Assembly: GCF_003860345.1 (NCBI RefSeq)
Contig: NZ_CP034179.1
Span: 620,001-684,000, forward strand
Direction: 5' to 3'
Length of the DNA: 64,000 nucleotides
Source of the DNA: Caenibius tardaugens NBRC 16725
Lineage (GTDB): Bacteria > Pseudomonadota > Alphaproteobacteria > Sphingomonadales > Sphingomonadaceae
Shown here piece after piece: positions 52,089 to 61,801 of this stretch; positions within the stretch are counted from its first letter, which is position 1; each line of letters opens with the position of its first letter. Below the pieces are notes generated by a model, which had not been told where the DNA came from, made no database searches, and saw only the letters and a list, made by a program, of their open reading frames with translations. The translations under genes were made by a program, and so were the position numbers.

Positions 52089-52862
52089 TCAGCCCTGCCC
52101 TTCCAGTTGCTTGGGCATATGGCCCACCGGGCGCAACATCGTCACCTCCACGGTCACGTTGTCAGGAAGATCGAACATGTGGGCGATTTCTTCCCCCACC
52201 ACCTCCACCGGCATCATTCCGTTCCAGTATGGACCCTGATCGAGCCAGTCGGCATAGGCCGCCTGCACGGCTTCAGGGTCCCACCCACGCCCAAACCCGG
52301 TGCCTGTGTCCCCCGGGATAAAGCAGGTGACCGCAATATTGTCCTTCTGCACTTCGTGGCGAAGCTGTTCGGTAAAATATTCCATGCCGGCCTTGGTTGC
52401 ACCATAGATCGACAGGTGCCCGAACGAGCCCGGCGCGCGCGTGGTCGCGGACGAGATATTCACGATCCGCCCGCCGCCCCGTGCCCTAAGGTAAGGGATC
52501 ACCGCGCGCGCCGCGAAAATCGGTGCGAGGAAATTGATCGCCGTCTGTTCGCGGACCTGCGCTTCATCCAGCTTTTCGATGGCATTGGGGTACGCCACCC
52601 CGGCATTGTTGACGATGCCATCGATCCCGCCGAAGTGATCGGCAGTTTGCCGCAGGGCCGCCTCGATCTGCGCCGGGTCGGACACTTCAGCGGCAATCGG
52701 CAGAACATCGCCGCCCAGTTGCCCGGCAGCTTCGGCCAAGGCTTCGGCGCTACGCGCGACAATCGCGACCTTTGCCCCCCGACGGACCAGCGCAGCGGCG
52801 GTGTGATACCCCATGTTGCGGGCGGCGCCCGTAACAAGAATGACCTTGCCTTGCGCGCTCAC
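52089..52862 (-). CDS. SDR family oxidoreductase
   Basis: A 257-residue classical SDR with TGAARNMG, NNAGVAYP, catalytic Ser in VNISSATTRA and YGATK. A long C-terminal region with many acidic and aromatic residues replaces the usual DGG end. The start codon is GTG at 52862, overlapping the aldehyde dehydrogenase stop codon (GTGA). Its partner genes suggest successive oxidation of an alcohol and aldehyde. Confidence 0.9.
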   Translation of the reverse strand: MSAQGKVILVTGAARNMGYHTAAALVRRGAKVAIVARSAEALAEAAGQLGGDVLPIAAEVSDPAQIEAALRQTADHFGGIDGIVNNAGVAYPNAIEKLDEAQVREQTAINFLAPIFAARAVIPYLRARGGGRIVNISSATTRAPGSFGHLSIYGATKAGMEYFTEQLRHEVQKDNIAVTCFIPGDTGTGFGRGWDPEAVQAAYADWLDQGPYWNGMMPVEVVGEEIAHMFDLPDNVTVEVTMLRPVGHMPKQLEGQG

Positions 52863-54316
52863 GCTGCCTCCACCGCGATTGTCTTGGTTTCCAGATACTC
52901 CTCGAACCCTTCGACGCCCATTTCGCGGCCGATGCCGCTTTGCTTGTAACCGCCGAAGGGCGCATCGGCCCCAAACAGGTTGGCGTTGTTGACGTTGAGC
53001 GATCCGGTGCGGATGCGCCGCGCCACCGCCAGCGCCCGCTGGGGATCGGCCGACTGCACCGCACCGCCCAGACCATAAACCGAGTCATTGGCAATCCGCA
53101 CCGCGTCGTCATCGCCATCGTGCGGGATGGCGACCAGCACAGGACCGAAAATCTCCTCCTGCGCGATGCGCATGTCGTTGGTCACATCAGCAAACAGCGT
53201 CGGGCGGATATAATAACCCTCACCGGTTTCCACCGGCCCGCCCGTCACCAGCCGCGCGCCTTCTTCCTGCCCCAGCCGGATATAGCCCGAAACCCGTTCG
53301 AACTGGGCCTTGGATGCCACCGGCCCAAGGATCTGTTCCACGCTGGTCGGATCGCCGAAGGGCAGCCCTTCATACATCTGCTGGATGATCGCCACCGCCT
53401 CGCCATAGCGTGAACGCGGCAGCAGGATACGCGTGGGCAGAGAACAGCCCTGTCCGGCGTGGAAACACACCGCCAGCGCGCTGTAGAGCGCATCGGGAAA
53501 CCGTGCATCGTCCAGCACGATATTGGCGGACTTGCCCCCCAGTTCAAGAAATACGCGCTTCAGCGTGGGCGCAGCCGCTTCCATGATACGCTTGCCCACC
53601 GCGGTAGATCCGGTGAACGAAATCACGTCCACCCGCGCATCCTGAACCAGTTGTTCGCCCAGCGACACCTTGTCGGAACTGGTCACCACGTTCAGCACGC
53701 CCGGCGGCAAGCCAATCGCGGCAGCCGCTTCGCCAATCATGATCGCGGCCCAGGGCGTGTCTGGCGCGGGCTTCAGCACCACCGTGCACCCCGCGGCAAG
53801 CGCCGCCGTCAGCTTGGCGAGATTGATCTGCACCGGCATGTTCCAGGGCGTAATCGCCCCCACCACGCCCGCCGCTTCCTTGATGACCAGCCGGCGGCTG
53901 GGCACCCCCATGCTGGCGGTAACCCCAATGTCCCGTTCGAATTCATAACGGCGGGCCAAATCGATGGTCCATTTCATCATCTCGATCGGCACGGCAAGGC
54001 CAACCGAACTGATCACGCCCATAGTCGCGCCGGTTTCTGCCGCGATCCGTTCGCGCCAAGCCGGGATCAGTTCTTCGAGTTTCGCCTGCAACCTGTCCAT
54101 CCAGCTAACCCGTGCGGCCAGATCGTGCGCCCAGGTACTATCGTCGAATGCCCGCCGCGCGGCAGCGATGGCTTCATCCATATCGGCTGCGCTGCCATCG
54201 GCCGCGCGCCCCACCGACCGGCCCGTTGTCGGTGCGATATTCTCATACATCCTGCCGTTTTCGGCAGGGCGCAGAACCCCGTCAATGTAAAGCAGGGTAT
54301 CGGCAAATTGGCTCAC
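52859..54316 (-). CDS. Aldehyde dehydrogenase family protein
   Basis: A 485-residue NAD(P)-dependent aldehyde dehydrogenase. It has the GAITPWNMP cofactor region with its Asn, FTGSTAVGKRI, the general base Glu in LELGGKSANIV, the nucleophile Cys in GQGCSLPTRI and EEIFGPVLVAI. It oxidises aldehydes to acids. The GTG start overlaps the upstream gene's stop by 4 bp, and its own stop overlaps the SDR start. In a steroid setting it could finish oxidation of a side-chain aldehyde made by a P450 and an SDR (inference). Confidence 0.93.
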   Translation of the reverse strand: MSQFADTLLYIDGVLRPAENGRMYENIAPTTGRSVGRAADGSAADMDEAIAAARRAFDDSTWAHDLAARVSWMDRLQAKLEELIPAWRERIAAETGATMGVISSVGLAVPIEMMKWTIDLARRYEFERDIGVTASMGVPSRRLVIKEAAGVVGAITPWNMPVQINLAKLTAALAAGCTVVLKPAPDTPWAAIMIGEAAAAIGLPPGVLNVVTSSDKVSLGEQLVQDARVDVISFTGSTAVGKRIMEAAAPTLKRVFLELGGKSANIVLDDARFPDALYSALAVCFHAGQGCSLPTRILLPRSRYGEAVAIIQQMYEGLPFGDPTSVEQILGPVASKAQFERVSGYIRLGQEEGARLVTGGPVETGEGYYIRPTLFADVTNDMRIAQEEIFGPVLVAIPHDGDDDAVRIANDSVYGLGGAVQSADPQRALAVARRIRTGSLNVNNANLFGADAPFGGYKQSGIGREMGVEGFEEYLETKTIAVEAA

Positions 54317-55161
54317 GATTTCAGCCCTTCCATTATAACGCGTTCGAAACGCGTCCTGACTTGTTCGGTAACGGGGATGGCAATCCCGCTTTCGGCCGCA
54401 GCCTCAAGCGCAAGAGCAAGGTCTTTCTCCCCAAGAATGACGAGCGCATCCTGCGTGGCGAGGAAGGCGTCCTTGCCCATGATGTCCGTCCCGTTCCGGC
54501 GGAACCCGACATATTGCCGCATCGATGGCGTAAGATTGCCGTTGTTCGTCATAACGGCAGAGAGTTGTTCATGATCGAGCCCCAGCGCATCAGCCAGACG
54601 ATAGGCCTCCACCGCCGCACTCAGTTCACTGTAGGTGACCAGATTGTTGCACAGTTTGAGCGCCATGCCCGCGCCCGTGGCCCCTGCGTGGATAATATCC
54701 GAACAATAGCTGGCAATCATCGGGCGGGCCCGTTCCAGCGCAATGGGATCGCCCCCCACCATGGCAGTCAAGGCCCCCTTGCCTGCGCCGTCAGGGCCGC
54801 CTGACACCGCCGCGTCGATCAGCGCCACCCCCTGCTTTGCCGCAATTTGCGCCAGATCCCGAACCGTCGACGGGCGCACGGTGCTGTGGATCGCGATCAC
54901 ACCATCACGCATCGTGCGCAACAGCCCGCTTTCCCCATCGACGACCGCATGCACATCGGCATCGTCGCGAACGCATACGCCCACGACCTCCACATCGCCG
55001 CCCATTGCGGCAGGACTTGCGGCGAGCGCAGCCTCCTTTTCAAATCCGGCCAGCGCAGCGGGTACGGCATCGAAAACGCTGGCATCCGCGCCAAAGGCGG
55101 AAACCATCCGCCGTGCCATGGGGGCACCAATGTTACCGAGTCCAATAAATCCAACGCGCAA
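54313..55161 (-). CDS. NAD(P)-dependent beta-hydroxyacid dehydrogenase (3-hydroxyisobutyrate dehydrogenase family)
   Basis: A protein of about 282 residues with the N-terminal dinucleotide motif VGFIGLGNIGAPMARRM, substrate motif DAAVSGGPDGAGKG and catalytic Lys in GMALKLCNNLV. It oxidises short beta-hydroxyacids or related compounds. I place the start at TTG 55161, 7 bp after GGGGAG, because the Rossmann motif then begins at residue 2. GTG 55167 and a longer frame to 55251 are open but less typical. TTGACA lies upstream (55277-55272), so it may have its own promoter. Confidence 0.87.
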   Translation of the reverse strand: MRVGFIGLGNIGAPMARRMVSAFGADASVFDAVPAALAGFEKEAALAASPAAMGGDVEVVGVCVRDDADVHAVVDGESGLLRTMRDGVIAIHSTVRPSTVRDLAQIAAKQGVALIDAAVSGGPDGAGKGALTAMVGGDPIALERARPMIASYCSDIIHAGATGAGMALKLCNNLVTYSELSAAVEAYRLADALGLDHEQLSAVMTNNGNLTPSMRQYVGFRRNGTDIMGKDAFLATQDALVILGEKDLALALEAAAESGIAIPVTEQVRTRFERVIMEGLKS

Positions 55162-55314
55162 CGGCACTCTCCCCAATCGACATGGATGCCTGCATTCCGG
55201 GCATTCCAACGGGCGCAGACGCACCCCGGCCCTGTTCCGGGCAGAGGCCATTCATCATTGCCGGGGTAATGCTGTCAACCGGGGGAAAGCCGTTCTTCTG
55301 GCCATTTTTCCCCG

Positions 55315-56265
55315 TCACGCCATGGCTTCGTGCCCGGCATTCCGCCCAGCCCGGGCAAAGGCTTTGTGCAGCATCGAAGCACCTTTTGCGACCGCTTCAT
55401 CTGCCTCCCCCACAGCCCCGAACAGGCTGACAAAGCCATGAAACACCCCAGGATATTCGACGTATTCCACCGGAACCCCGGCCTTGCGCAGAAGATCGGT
55501 ATAGGCCCGCCCCCCATCGCGCAGCGGATCGCATTCGGCCGTCAGGATCGTGGCCGGCGGCAAGCGCGACAGGTCTTCTGCCCGCGCGGGGGATGCCCAG
55601 GGATGCGCGCGATCCGCGCTGTTGGGCAGATAGGCGGAAAGGCAAAGCTCGGAAAAGTCCGCGTCGAGGAAGTACCCTTCGGCAAATTCGCGCGCGGAGG
55701 GAAACTCCGCAATCATGTCCGCGCCCGGATAGATCAGCAACTGGTGCACGATCGCGGGGCCACCCTCATCGCGGATGCGCGCGGCGGTTACGGTTGCCAA
55801 CGTCCCGCCCGCACTGTCACCGCCCAATGCCATGCGCGTGGTGTCCAGCCCGTATTCGGCGCCATGTTGCGCCACCCACCGGGCGGCGATCAGGGCATCG
55901 TCCACCGCCGCCGGGAACGCATGTTCGGGGGCCAGGCGATAGTCCACCGAAACGATAGCAAAACTGCCAAGCCGCGCGAGGCGATGGCACAGCCGTTCAT
56001 GGCTATCGATCCCGCAAGCGATGTAACCGCCCCCATGATAGAATACGAGAACCGGCTGCGGCCCGTTGGCTTCCTCACAACGATAAATGCGCGCAGGCAC
56101 CCCGTCGGCATCGACATCCTGCGAAACAACCCGGTCGGCGGGATCGGCAGGCTGGAGCATCTGGGCACTATAGGCACGAAATTCCTGTGCGGTGATCGCG
56201 CCCATATCTGGACTGTTCGCGTTCATGAATGCCAGAATGGCGGTCGATGTTTCGTTCAGCGGCAT
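55315..56265 (-). CDS. Alpha/beta hydrolase, HSL-type acetyl esterase
   Basis: A 316-residue hormone-sensitive-lipase family esterase with oxyanion motif HGGGY, catalytic Ser in GGDSAGG, Asp in AECDPLRDGG and His in VFHGF. These enzymes cleave short-chain esters and some lactones. Its ATG is 3 bp after the stop codon of a 33-codon small ORF. It is the first large gene of the esterase / dehydrogenase / ALDH / SDR / SDR group. Confidence 0.92.
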   Translation of the reverse strand: MPLNETSTAILAFMNANSPDMGAITAQEFRAYSAQMLQPADPADRVVSQDVDADGVPARIYRCEEANGPQPVLVFYHGGGYIACGIDSHERLCHRLARLGSFAIVSVDYRLAPEHAFPAAVDDALIAARWVAQHGAEYGLDTTRMALGGDSAGGTLATVTAARIRDEGGPAIVHQLLIYPGADMIAEFPSAREFAEGYFLDADFSELCLSAYLPNSADRAHPWASPARAEDLSRLPPATILTAECDPLRDGGRAYTDLLRKAGVPVEYVEYPGVFHGFVSLFGAVGEADEAVAKGASMLHKAFARAGRNAGHEAMA

Positions 56266-56268
56266 CGA

Positions 56269-56370
56269 TCAGTTCCTTTTCGTGGCCGCAGGGACATCGA
56301 AAACGGCCTGTCGTTCAAACCCATGCGGGGTATTTGCCATCCGCGTTTCAAAACAGACTGCAAACTTCAT
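56269..56370 (-). CDS. Candidate 33-residue leader peptide / small protein
   Basis: ATG 56370 is preceded by GGGAGAG (56383-56377) at 6 bp spacing, the best ribosome binding site in this intergenic region. The frame reads MKFAVCFETRMANTPHGFE and ends KRN at a TGA just 3 bp before the esterase ATG. That arrangement implies translational coupling. Third-codon GC is lower than in neighbouring genes, which weakens the case. I do not recognise the peptide; it could be a small protein, a leader controlling the esterase, or chance. Confidence 0.45.
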   Translation of the reverse strand: MKFAVCFETRMANTPHGFERQAVFDVPAATKRN

Positions 56371-56405
56371 ACGAGTCTCTCCCGTTGTCGTGCCTTATTC
56401 CATTT

Positions 56406-56433
56406 TTTATATCGCGCTATAATAGCGAGTCAA
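56406..56433 (-). promoter_or_regulatory. Sigma-70-like promoter of the esterase operon
   Basis: On the minus strand TTGACT (56433-56428) and TATAAA (56411-56406) are separated by 16 bp, each one mismatch from consensus. Transcription would start near 56399, about 30 bases upstream of the small ORF. A palindromic operator fills the spacer. Confidence 0.6.
56415..56427. promoter_or_regulatory. Palindromic operator candidate between -35 and -10
   Basis: CGCTATAATAGCG is a perfect inverted repeat with a central A. It lies wholly inside the spacer of the leftward promoter and contains a consensus TATAAT (56418-56423) for the rightward strand. The divergent TetR gene starts at 56483, so this is a natural site for that repressor to control both directions. 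Confidence 0.55.
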
Positions 56434-56482
56434 TCAGCGCAGCCTCGGCCAATCCGGGGTTAGCCATTGCCAAGGACACCCG

Positions 56483-57136
56483 ATGACCACGCGCCCTCAT
56501 GCCGGAGCGGAACGCCGCAAGCAGGCCATCCTGATCGCGGCACGGGATATGCTCAACCGCGAACCGCTTTCCATGCGGCGGCTGGCGGAAGCTGCCGGGG
56601 TCAGCCAGGCGACGCCATACAACCTGTTCGGTTCAAAACGGCAGTTGTTCGTTGAACTCTACGCCATGCAGCGTGCGGAACTGGCTGAAAAACTGAACCT
56701 GAGCGAACACCCCCATGCCTTATCGCGCATGTTTTACGCCATTCACCTGTTCGGCAGCGAACTGGCCGCAGAACCGACATTTTTCCGCGCGCTGCTGGGC
56801 ACGATCTACGCCAGCGCCCCCGATGATACACCAGCGCAGGAGGCCGAGCCGGGCGCCGCATTCTGGCTCCAGCTGGTCAGGGATATTCAGGCGGAAGGCC
56901 TGATCGACCCTGCGGTCAATCCCGATGCTTTCACCGCCAACTTCATCTATATTCTCAGCGGTGCGATGATCGACTGGGTAAACAACCGCGCCAGCCTGGG
57001 CCCGTGGGAAGCGGCCGTGGGTTATGGCCTGACACTGGCGTCGCTGGCCGTCGCCACGCCGCGCATCCGGCCGGAACTGGAGGAGCGACGGCAACAGTAC
57101 GAAAGGCAACTGGCCGGATTTCGTATCGGGCTGTGA
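56483..57136 (+). CDS. TetR family transcriptional regulator
   Basis: A 217-residue TetR regulator with HTH SMRRLAEAAGVSQATPYNLF followed by KRQLF, and a helical C-terminal domain. AAGGA lies 7 bp before the ATG. It is divergent from the esterase operon across about 215 bp that contain the CGCTATAATAGCG palindrome, so local repression of that operon and of itself is likely. It converges on the RND efflux operon with 16 bp between stop codons. Confidence 0.92.
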   Translation: MTTRPHAGAERRKQAILIAARDMLNREPLSMRRLAEAAGVSQATPYNLFGSKRQLFVELYAMQRAELAEKLNLSEHPHALSRMFYAIHLFGSELAAEPTFFRALLGTIYASAPDDTPAQEAEPGAAFWLQLVRDIQAEGLIDPAVNPDAFTANFIYILSGAMIDWVNNRASLGPWEAAVGYGLTLASLAVATPRIRPELEERRQQYERQLAGFRIGL

Positions 57137-57152
57137 TCGTGGGCGGCGCGGG

Positions 57153-58574
57153 CTATTCCGTCTTCAGCCCGCCGCCCAGAGCCGTGTAAAGCGATACCCC
57201 GTTCTGAAGTTCCGTTGCACGCAGACGGATCAGTTGCTGTTCTGCGGAAAACAGATTGCGTTCCGCATCCAGCACTTCGAGATAGATCGAAATCCCGTTT
57301 TCATATCGCAACATCGCCGTTTCAGCGAGGCGCCGCTGTGCGGCAACCGCCTGTTCCTGCGCCCGAATCTGTTCGCGATAGCGCTGCCGCCCGACGAGGG
57401 CGTCCGACACTTCGCGGAACGCATTCTGCACCGTGCTCTGATAGGTGGCGACCATTTCATCACGCTGCGCTTCCGACAATCGGAGCGATGACTTGCGCTT
57501 GCCCCAGTCGAAAATCGGCAGATCCACCGCACCGCCAAACGACCAGGTATCGTTACCGCCCTTGAACAGACTGTCCAGTTGCGGCGAAATGAAACCGAGC
57601 GCGCCCGTCAGCGAAATGCGCGGGAAGAATGCGGCGCGCGCCGCGCCGATATTGGCATTGGCGGCATAGAGCTGTTGTTCCGCCGCGAGAATATCCGGAC
57701 GATTGGCCAGCAATGCCGAAGGGAGCCCCGGATCAAGCGCCTCGAATTGACCGGCAGTCTGAATCGGCCGCGGTTCGGGCAACGGCCCGGCAATCGGGCC
57801 TCCGATCAGCACCAGCAAAAGGTTGCGCTGCTGCTCGGTCGTGCGGCGTAGATCGGCCAGATCGGTTTCGGCCTGCGTCACCAGCAACAAAGACTGATCG
57901 TAATCGACCGAGGAGGTGACCCCCGCATCCATGCGCAGTTTGGCGATTTCCAGCCCTTGCCTGCGGCTCGATACCGTGCGTTCGGCCAGCGCGATCCCTT
58001 CTTCGCCCGCGCGAATGGCATAATAGGCCGCGGCGACATCGCTGATCAGCGAGAGGCGAAAGGCCCGCTGCGCCTCCACTGTCGCCAGATACTGCCGCCG
58101 TGCCGCTTCACTCAGGTTGCGGATACGCCCCCAGAAATCGAGCTCGAACGCGCTGACCGCAATCCCCGCGCGATACTGGCTGTAAGTGATATCGCCATTG
58201 CCCGTTCCGCCGGTTCCCAGCGAGTTGACCGGGGCATGGGTGCGGGTAGCGGAGGCATCACCATCCAGTTGCGGCAGACGATCGCTTTCCTGAATACGGA
58301 ATTGCGCGCGGGCCTGTGCAATCCGCGCCGTGGCTGCTGCAAGATCGCGATTGTTCGCCAAGGCCGCCCCAATATAGGTCTTGAGGCGGGGATCGCCGAA
58401 GAAACGCTGCCAGCCGATTTCCGCAGCGGCTTCTCCGCTCACACTATCCTGATCGGCGTAGAGTTCCGGCACCGGCACGGAGGGCTGGATATTTTTCGGC
58501 GCCATATTGCAACTGGCCAGCGCCGTTGCTCCCAGCAGGAGGCCAAACCCGTTGCGCAGCGCGGTTCCGTTCAT
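57153..58574 (-). CDS. RND efflux outer-membrane lipoprotein (NodT/TolC family)
   Basis: A 473-residue outer-membrane channel protein. The N-terminus has a lipoprotein signal with lipobox LASC (Cys22), and the body has the two long helical OEP repeats (for example RIAQARAQFRIQESDRLPQL and AGVTSSVDYDQSLLLVTQAE). It forms the outer duct of a tripartite pump. I took ATG 58574, 4 bp after the RND pump stop codon; the open frame upstream to 58667 lies inside the pump gene. Confidence 0.93.
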   Translation of the reverse strand: MNGTALRNGFGLLLGATALASCNMAPKNIQPSVPVPELYADQDSVSGEAAAEIGWQRFFGDPRLKTYIGAALANNRDLAAATARIAQARAQFRIQESDRLPQLDGDASATRTHAPVNSLGTGGTGNGDITYSQYRAGIAVSAFELDFWGRIRNLSEAARRQYLATVEAQRAFRLSLISDVAAAYYAIRAGEEGIALAERTVSSRRQGLEIAKLRMDAGVTSSVDYDQSLLLVTQAETDLADLRRTTEQQRNLLLVLIGGPIAGPLPEPRPIQTAGQFEALDPGLPSALLANRPDILAAEQQLYAANANIGAARAAFFPRISLTGALGFISPQLDSLFKGGNDTWSFGGAVDLPIFDWGKRKSSLRLSEAQRDEMVATYQSTVQNAFREVSDALVGRQRYREQIRAQEQAVAAQRRLAETAMLRYENGISIYLEVLDAERNLFSAEQQLIRLRATELQNGVSLYTALGGGLKTE

Positions 58575-58578
58575 GGCC

Positions 58579-61500
58579 TCAGACACGCGATGTCTCCCCG
58601 TCCGACGGTTTGCCGGATGCGGCGGCTTCCTGCGCCTCCGCCTCCCGGTCTTCGGCTTCATAATCATGATCGCGCGACAGCCACTTGCGCACCACCAGAT
58701 AGAAGACGGGGGTGAAGAAGACGCCGAAAATGGTGGCGGCGATCATCCCGCCCATCACGCCGGTGCCCACCGCATGGCGGCTGGCCGCACCCGCACCGCT
58801 GGCAATCGCCAGCGGCACCATGCCCAGAATGAAGGCCAGACTGGTCATCAGAATAGGCCGCAGGCGCAGACGGGCGGCATTCATGGTCGCCTGGAACGGG
58901 GCCACGCCTTCCTCTTCCTGTTCCTTGGCAAATTCCACGATCAGAATCGCGTTCTTGGCGGCCAGACCTATGATCGTAATCAGCCCAACGTTGAAATAGA
59001 CGTCGGCCGACAATCCACGCAGCATCGTAAACAGCACGGCGCCCAGAACCCCGAACGGCACCACCAGCAACACCGCCAAGGGTATGGACACGCTTTCATA
59101 TAGCGCGGCAAGCAGCAGAAACACGATAATCACCGAAAGGCCGAGCAAAAGCCCGATCTGGCTACCAGCCAGCTTCTCCTCATAGGCGGTTCCGGTCCAC
59201 TCGTAGGCGAGATTGCCTGTCAGCACCTTGTCGGCAATCCGCTCCATCTCGGTCAGGGCGGCCCCGCTCGATTTGCCCGGCGCGGCCTGCCCCGAAATCG
59301 TGAGCGAGGGATAGCCATTATACCGTTCGAGCTGCTGCGGACCCGATGTCCATTTCACCTCGGTAAAGGCGGAAAACGGCACCATGTCGCCGACATTGTT
59401 ACGCACACGCAAGGCGAGAATATCGGCAGGGCGCATACGCTGGGTGGCATCGGCCTGAAGATAGACGCGCAGAACCGTCCCTTCGTGCACGAAATCGTTG
59501 GCATAGACCGAACCGAAGCCGATCCCCAATGTCTGGTTCACATCGCCAATCTGCAAACCCAGCGCGCGCGCCTTTATCCGATCGATATCGACGAACAGCT
59601 GCGGCGCAGGCGGCAGGCCTTCCGGCCGCACGGTCGCGAACATGTCGCTCTTGGACGCTTCGGCAAGAATTTGCTGCGCGGCGGCGGACAGCACTTCGCC
59701 ACCCTGCCCGCTGCGATCCTCAAGCTTCATGGTGAAACCGGTGGCATTGCCCAGAGCCAGGATCGGCGGCGGGTCGAGTGCGAAAATCTGCGCACCCGTG
59801 ATGCCCTGAAAGGCCGCGTTGGCCCGCGCCACCAGATTGCTGGCGGAATGGTCCGACCCGCTGCGTTCGCCCCAGGGTTGCAGATCGATAAAGGTATGTG
59901 CGGCCGACTGCCCTTGCCCGAAGAAACTGAAACCGCTGAGAGTCACGACATTGCGCACTTCCGGTTGTTTCTTGAGGAAAGCTTCGGCCTGCACGACGGC
60001 TTCCTGCGTCCGCTGCATGGTCGCCCCCGGCGGCGCGATATACGATGCAAAGAAATAGCCCTGATCTTCTGTCGGCAGGAAACCACCGGGCAACCGTGTG
60101 AACAACAGCAGCGTCACCACGCACATCGTGCCAAACACCAGCAGCCAGCGTTTGGGCGCGACAAGCATCTTGCCCACCTGCCCCGAATAACGGCCGGTCA
60201 ATCTTTCGAAATGGTCGTTGAACCAGCGGAAAAAGCGCGCAGGCGCACCACGCAGGCCTTCAGCCGGTTCACCCGGCTCCTTGTGTTCGTGCGGCTTTAG
60301 CAGCGTCGCGCAAAGCGCAGGTGTCAGCGTCAGCGCCAGCACGGCGGAGAAGAAGATCGAGATCGCCAGCGTGACCGAAAACTGCCGGTAGATGCCCCCG
60401 GTCGATCCCGGAAAGAACGCCATCGGAATAAACACCGCGACCAGCACCAGCGTGATCCCGATGATCGCCCCGGTAATCTGCCCCATCGCCTTCACGGTGG
60501 CGCGACGCGGATTAAGCCCTTCCTCGCGCATGATCCGTTCGACGTTCTCGACCACCACGATCGCATCATCGACCAGAATACCGATCGCCACCACCATCGC
60601 GAACAGCGACAGCACGTTGATCGAATAGCCGAACAGATAAAGCCCGAGACACGACCCGGCGAGCGCGATCGGCACGACCACTGCGGGGATAAGCGTCGCC
60701 CGCCAGTTCTGCAGAAACAGAAACATGACAAGAAACACCAGGATCATGGCCTCGATCAGGGTGGTGATCACACTGTCCACCGACGCCGTGATGAACGGTG
60801 TGGTATCGTATGGGATCGACCAACTGAGATCTTCCGGAAAGGTCTTTTCCAGTTCGGCCATCCGCGCCCTGACGCCTTCGGCCGTGCCCAGAGCATTGGC
60901 GCCGCTGGCAAGTTCAATCGCCATGCCCGTGGTGGCCTTGCCGTTCAGCTTGACGCTGAAGCCGTAGCTATCCTGCCCCAGTTCCACCCGCGCCACATCG
61001 CCCAGACGGACAGTCGAACCGTCCGGGTTGGAACGGACAATGATCTGCCGGAACTGTTCGGGAGTCGAGAAGCGGTTCTGAGTGACAATCTTGGCGTTGA
61101 ATTCCGTCCCGGGCGCAAGCGGCTGTTCGCCAAGCCCGCCTCCAGCGGTCTGGCTGTTCTGTTCCTGCACGGCCTTCAGTGCCTCGGCCGCGGAAATGCC
61201 GTATCCCGCCAGTTTCTGTTCATCCAGCCAGATGCGCATGGCATAAGGCGAACCGAACAGGCGGACATCGCCCACGCCCTGTACGCGCCGCAGTTCATCC
61301 ACGATATTGGCGGAGGCATAATTGCCCATTTCCAGCGCGCTGAGCGTACTGCCCTTGGATTCCAGCGCGATGAGCATCAGGAACCCGGAACTGGACTTGG
61401 TTACGGTCACGCCACGCTGACGCACCTCCTGCGGCAAACGGGGTTCGACCCGGCTCAGCCGATCCTGCACCTGGCTGCGCGCCACATCGAGATCAGTGCC

Positions 61501-61788
61501 CGGCTGGAATGTGATGGTGATCGACGCCGTGCCATTCGAACGGCTGGTCGATGACATGTAAAGGAAATGCTCAACCCCGCTGATTTCCTTCTCGATTATC
61601 GAGGTAACCGTGCGATCGAGCGTCCCCGCGTCGGCGCCGTCATACGTCGCGGAAAGATTGAGGGCCGGCGGCGCAACGGACGGGTATTGTTCGATCGGCA
61701 GCATGCGCAGGCCAATGATGCCGAACAGGGCAACGAAAATTGCGATAACCCAGGCGAATACCGGGTGATAGACGAAGAAGCGCTTCAT
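58579..61788 (-). CDS. RND multidrug efflux permease (AcrB/MexB type)
   Basis: A 1069-residue inner-membrane pump of the HAE1 family. It has an N-terminal FFVYHPVFAWVIAIF helix, the proton-relay Asp pair in TM4 (GILVDDAIVVVENVERIM), large periplasmic loops, and a second transmembrane half ending in VMGGMIAATIFGVFF. It exports hydrophobic compounds, which could include steroids or pathway intermediates. It lies 13 bp after the adaptor gene, in the normal adaptor / pump / outer-membrane order. Confidence 0.97.
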   Translation of the reverse strand: MKRFFVYHPVFAWVIAIFVALFGIIGLRMLPIEQYPSVAPPALNLSATYDGADAGTLDRTVTSIIEKEISGVEHFLYMSSTSRSNGTASITITFQPGTDLDVARSQVQDRLSRVEPRLPQEVRQRGVTVTKSSSGFLMLIALESKGSTLSALEMGNYASANIVDELRRVQGVGDVRLFGSPYAMRIWLDEQKLAGYGISAAEALKAVQEQNSQTAGGGLGEQPLAPGTEFNAKIVTQNRFSTPEQFRQIIVRSNPDGSTVRLGDVARVELGQDSYGFSVKLNGKATTGMAIELASGANALGTAEGVRARMAELEKTFPEDLSWSIPYDTTPFITASVDSVITTLIEAMILVFLVMFLFLQNWRATLIPAVVVPIALAGSCLGLYLFGYSINVLSLFAMVVAIGILVDDAIVVVENVERIMREEGLNPRRATVKAMGQITGAIIGITLVLVAVFIPMAFFPGSTGGIYRQFSVTLAISIFFSAVLALTLTPALCATLLKPHEHKEPGEPAEGLRGAPARFFRWFNDHFERLTGRYSGQVGKMLVAPKRWLLVFGTMCVVTLLLFTRLPGGFLPTEDQGYFFASYIAPPGATMQRTQEAVVQAEAFLKKQPEVRNVVTLSGFSFFGQGQSAAHTFIDLQPWGERSGSDHSASNLVARANAAFQGITGAQIFALDPPPILALGNATGFTMKLEDRSGQGGEVLSAAAQQILAEASKSDMFATVRPEGLPPAPQLFVDIDRIKARALGLQIGDVNQTLGIGFGSVYANDFVHEGTVLRVYLQADATQRMRPADILALRVRNNVGDMVPFSAFTEVKWTSGPQQLERYNGYPSLTISGQAAPGKSSGAALTEMERIADKVLTGNLAYEWTGTAYEEKLAGSQIGLLLGLSVIIVFLLLAALYESVSIPLAVLLVVPFGVLGAVLFTMLRGLSADVYFNVGLITIIGLAAKNAILIVEFAKEQEEEGVAPFQATMNAARLRLRPILMTSLAFILGMVPLAIASGAGAASRHAVGTGVMGGMIAATIFGVFFTPVFYLVVRKWLSRDHDYEAEDREAEAQEAAASGKPSDGETSRV

Positions 61789-61801
61789 CGGGAAACCCCC
61801 T

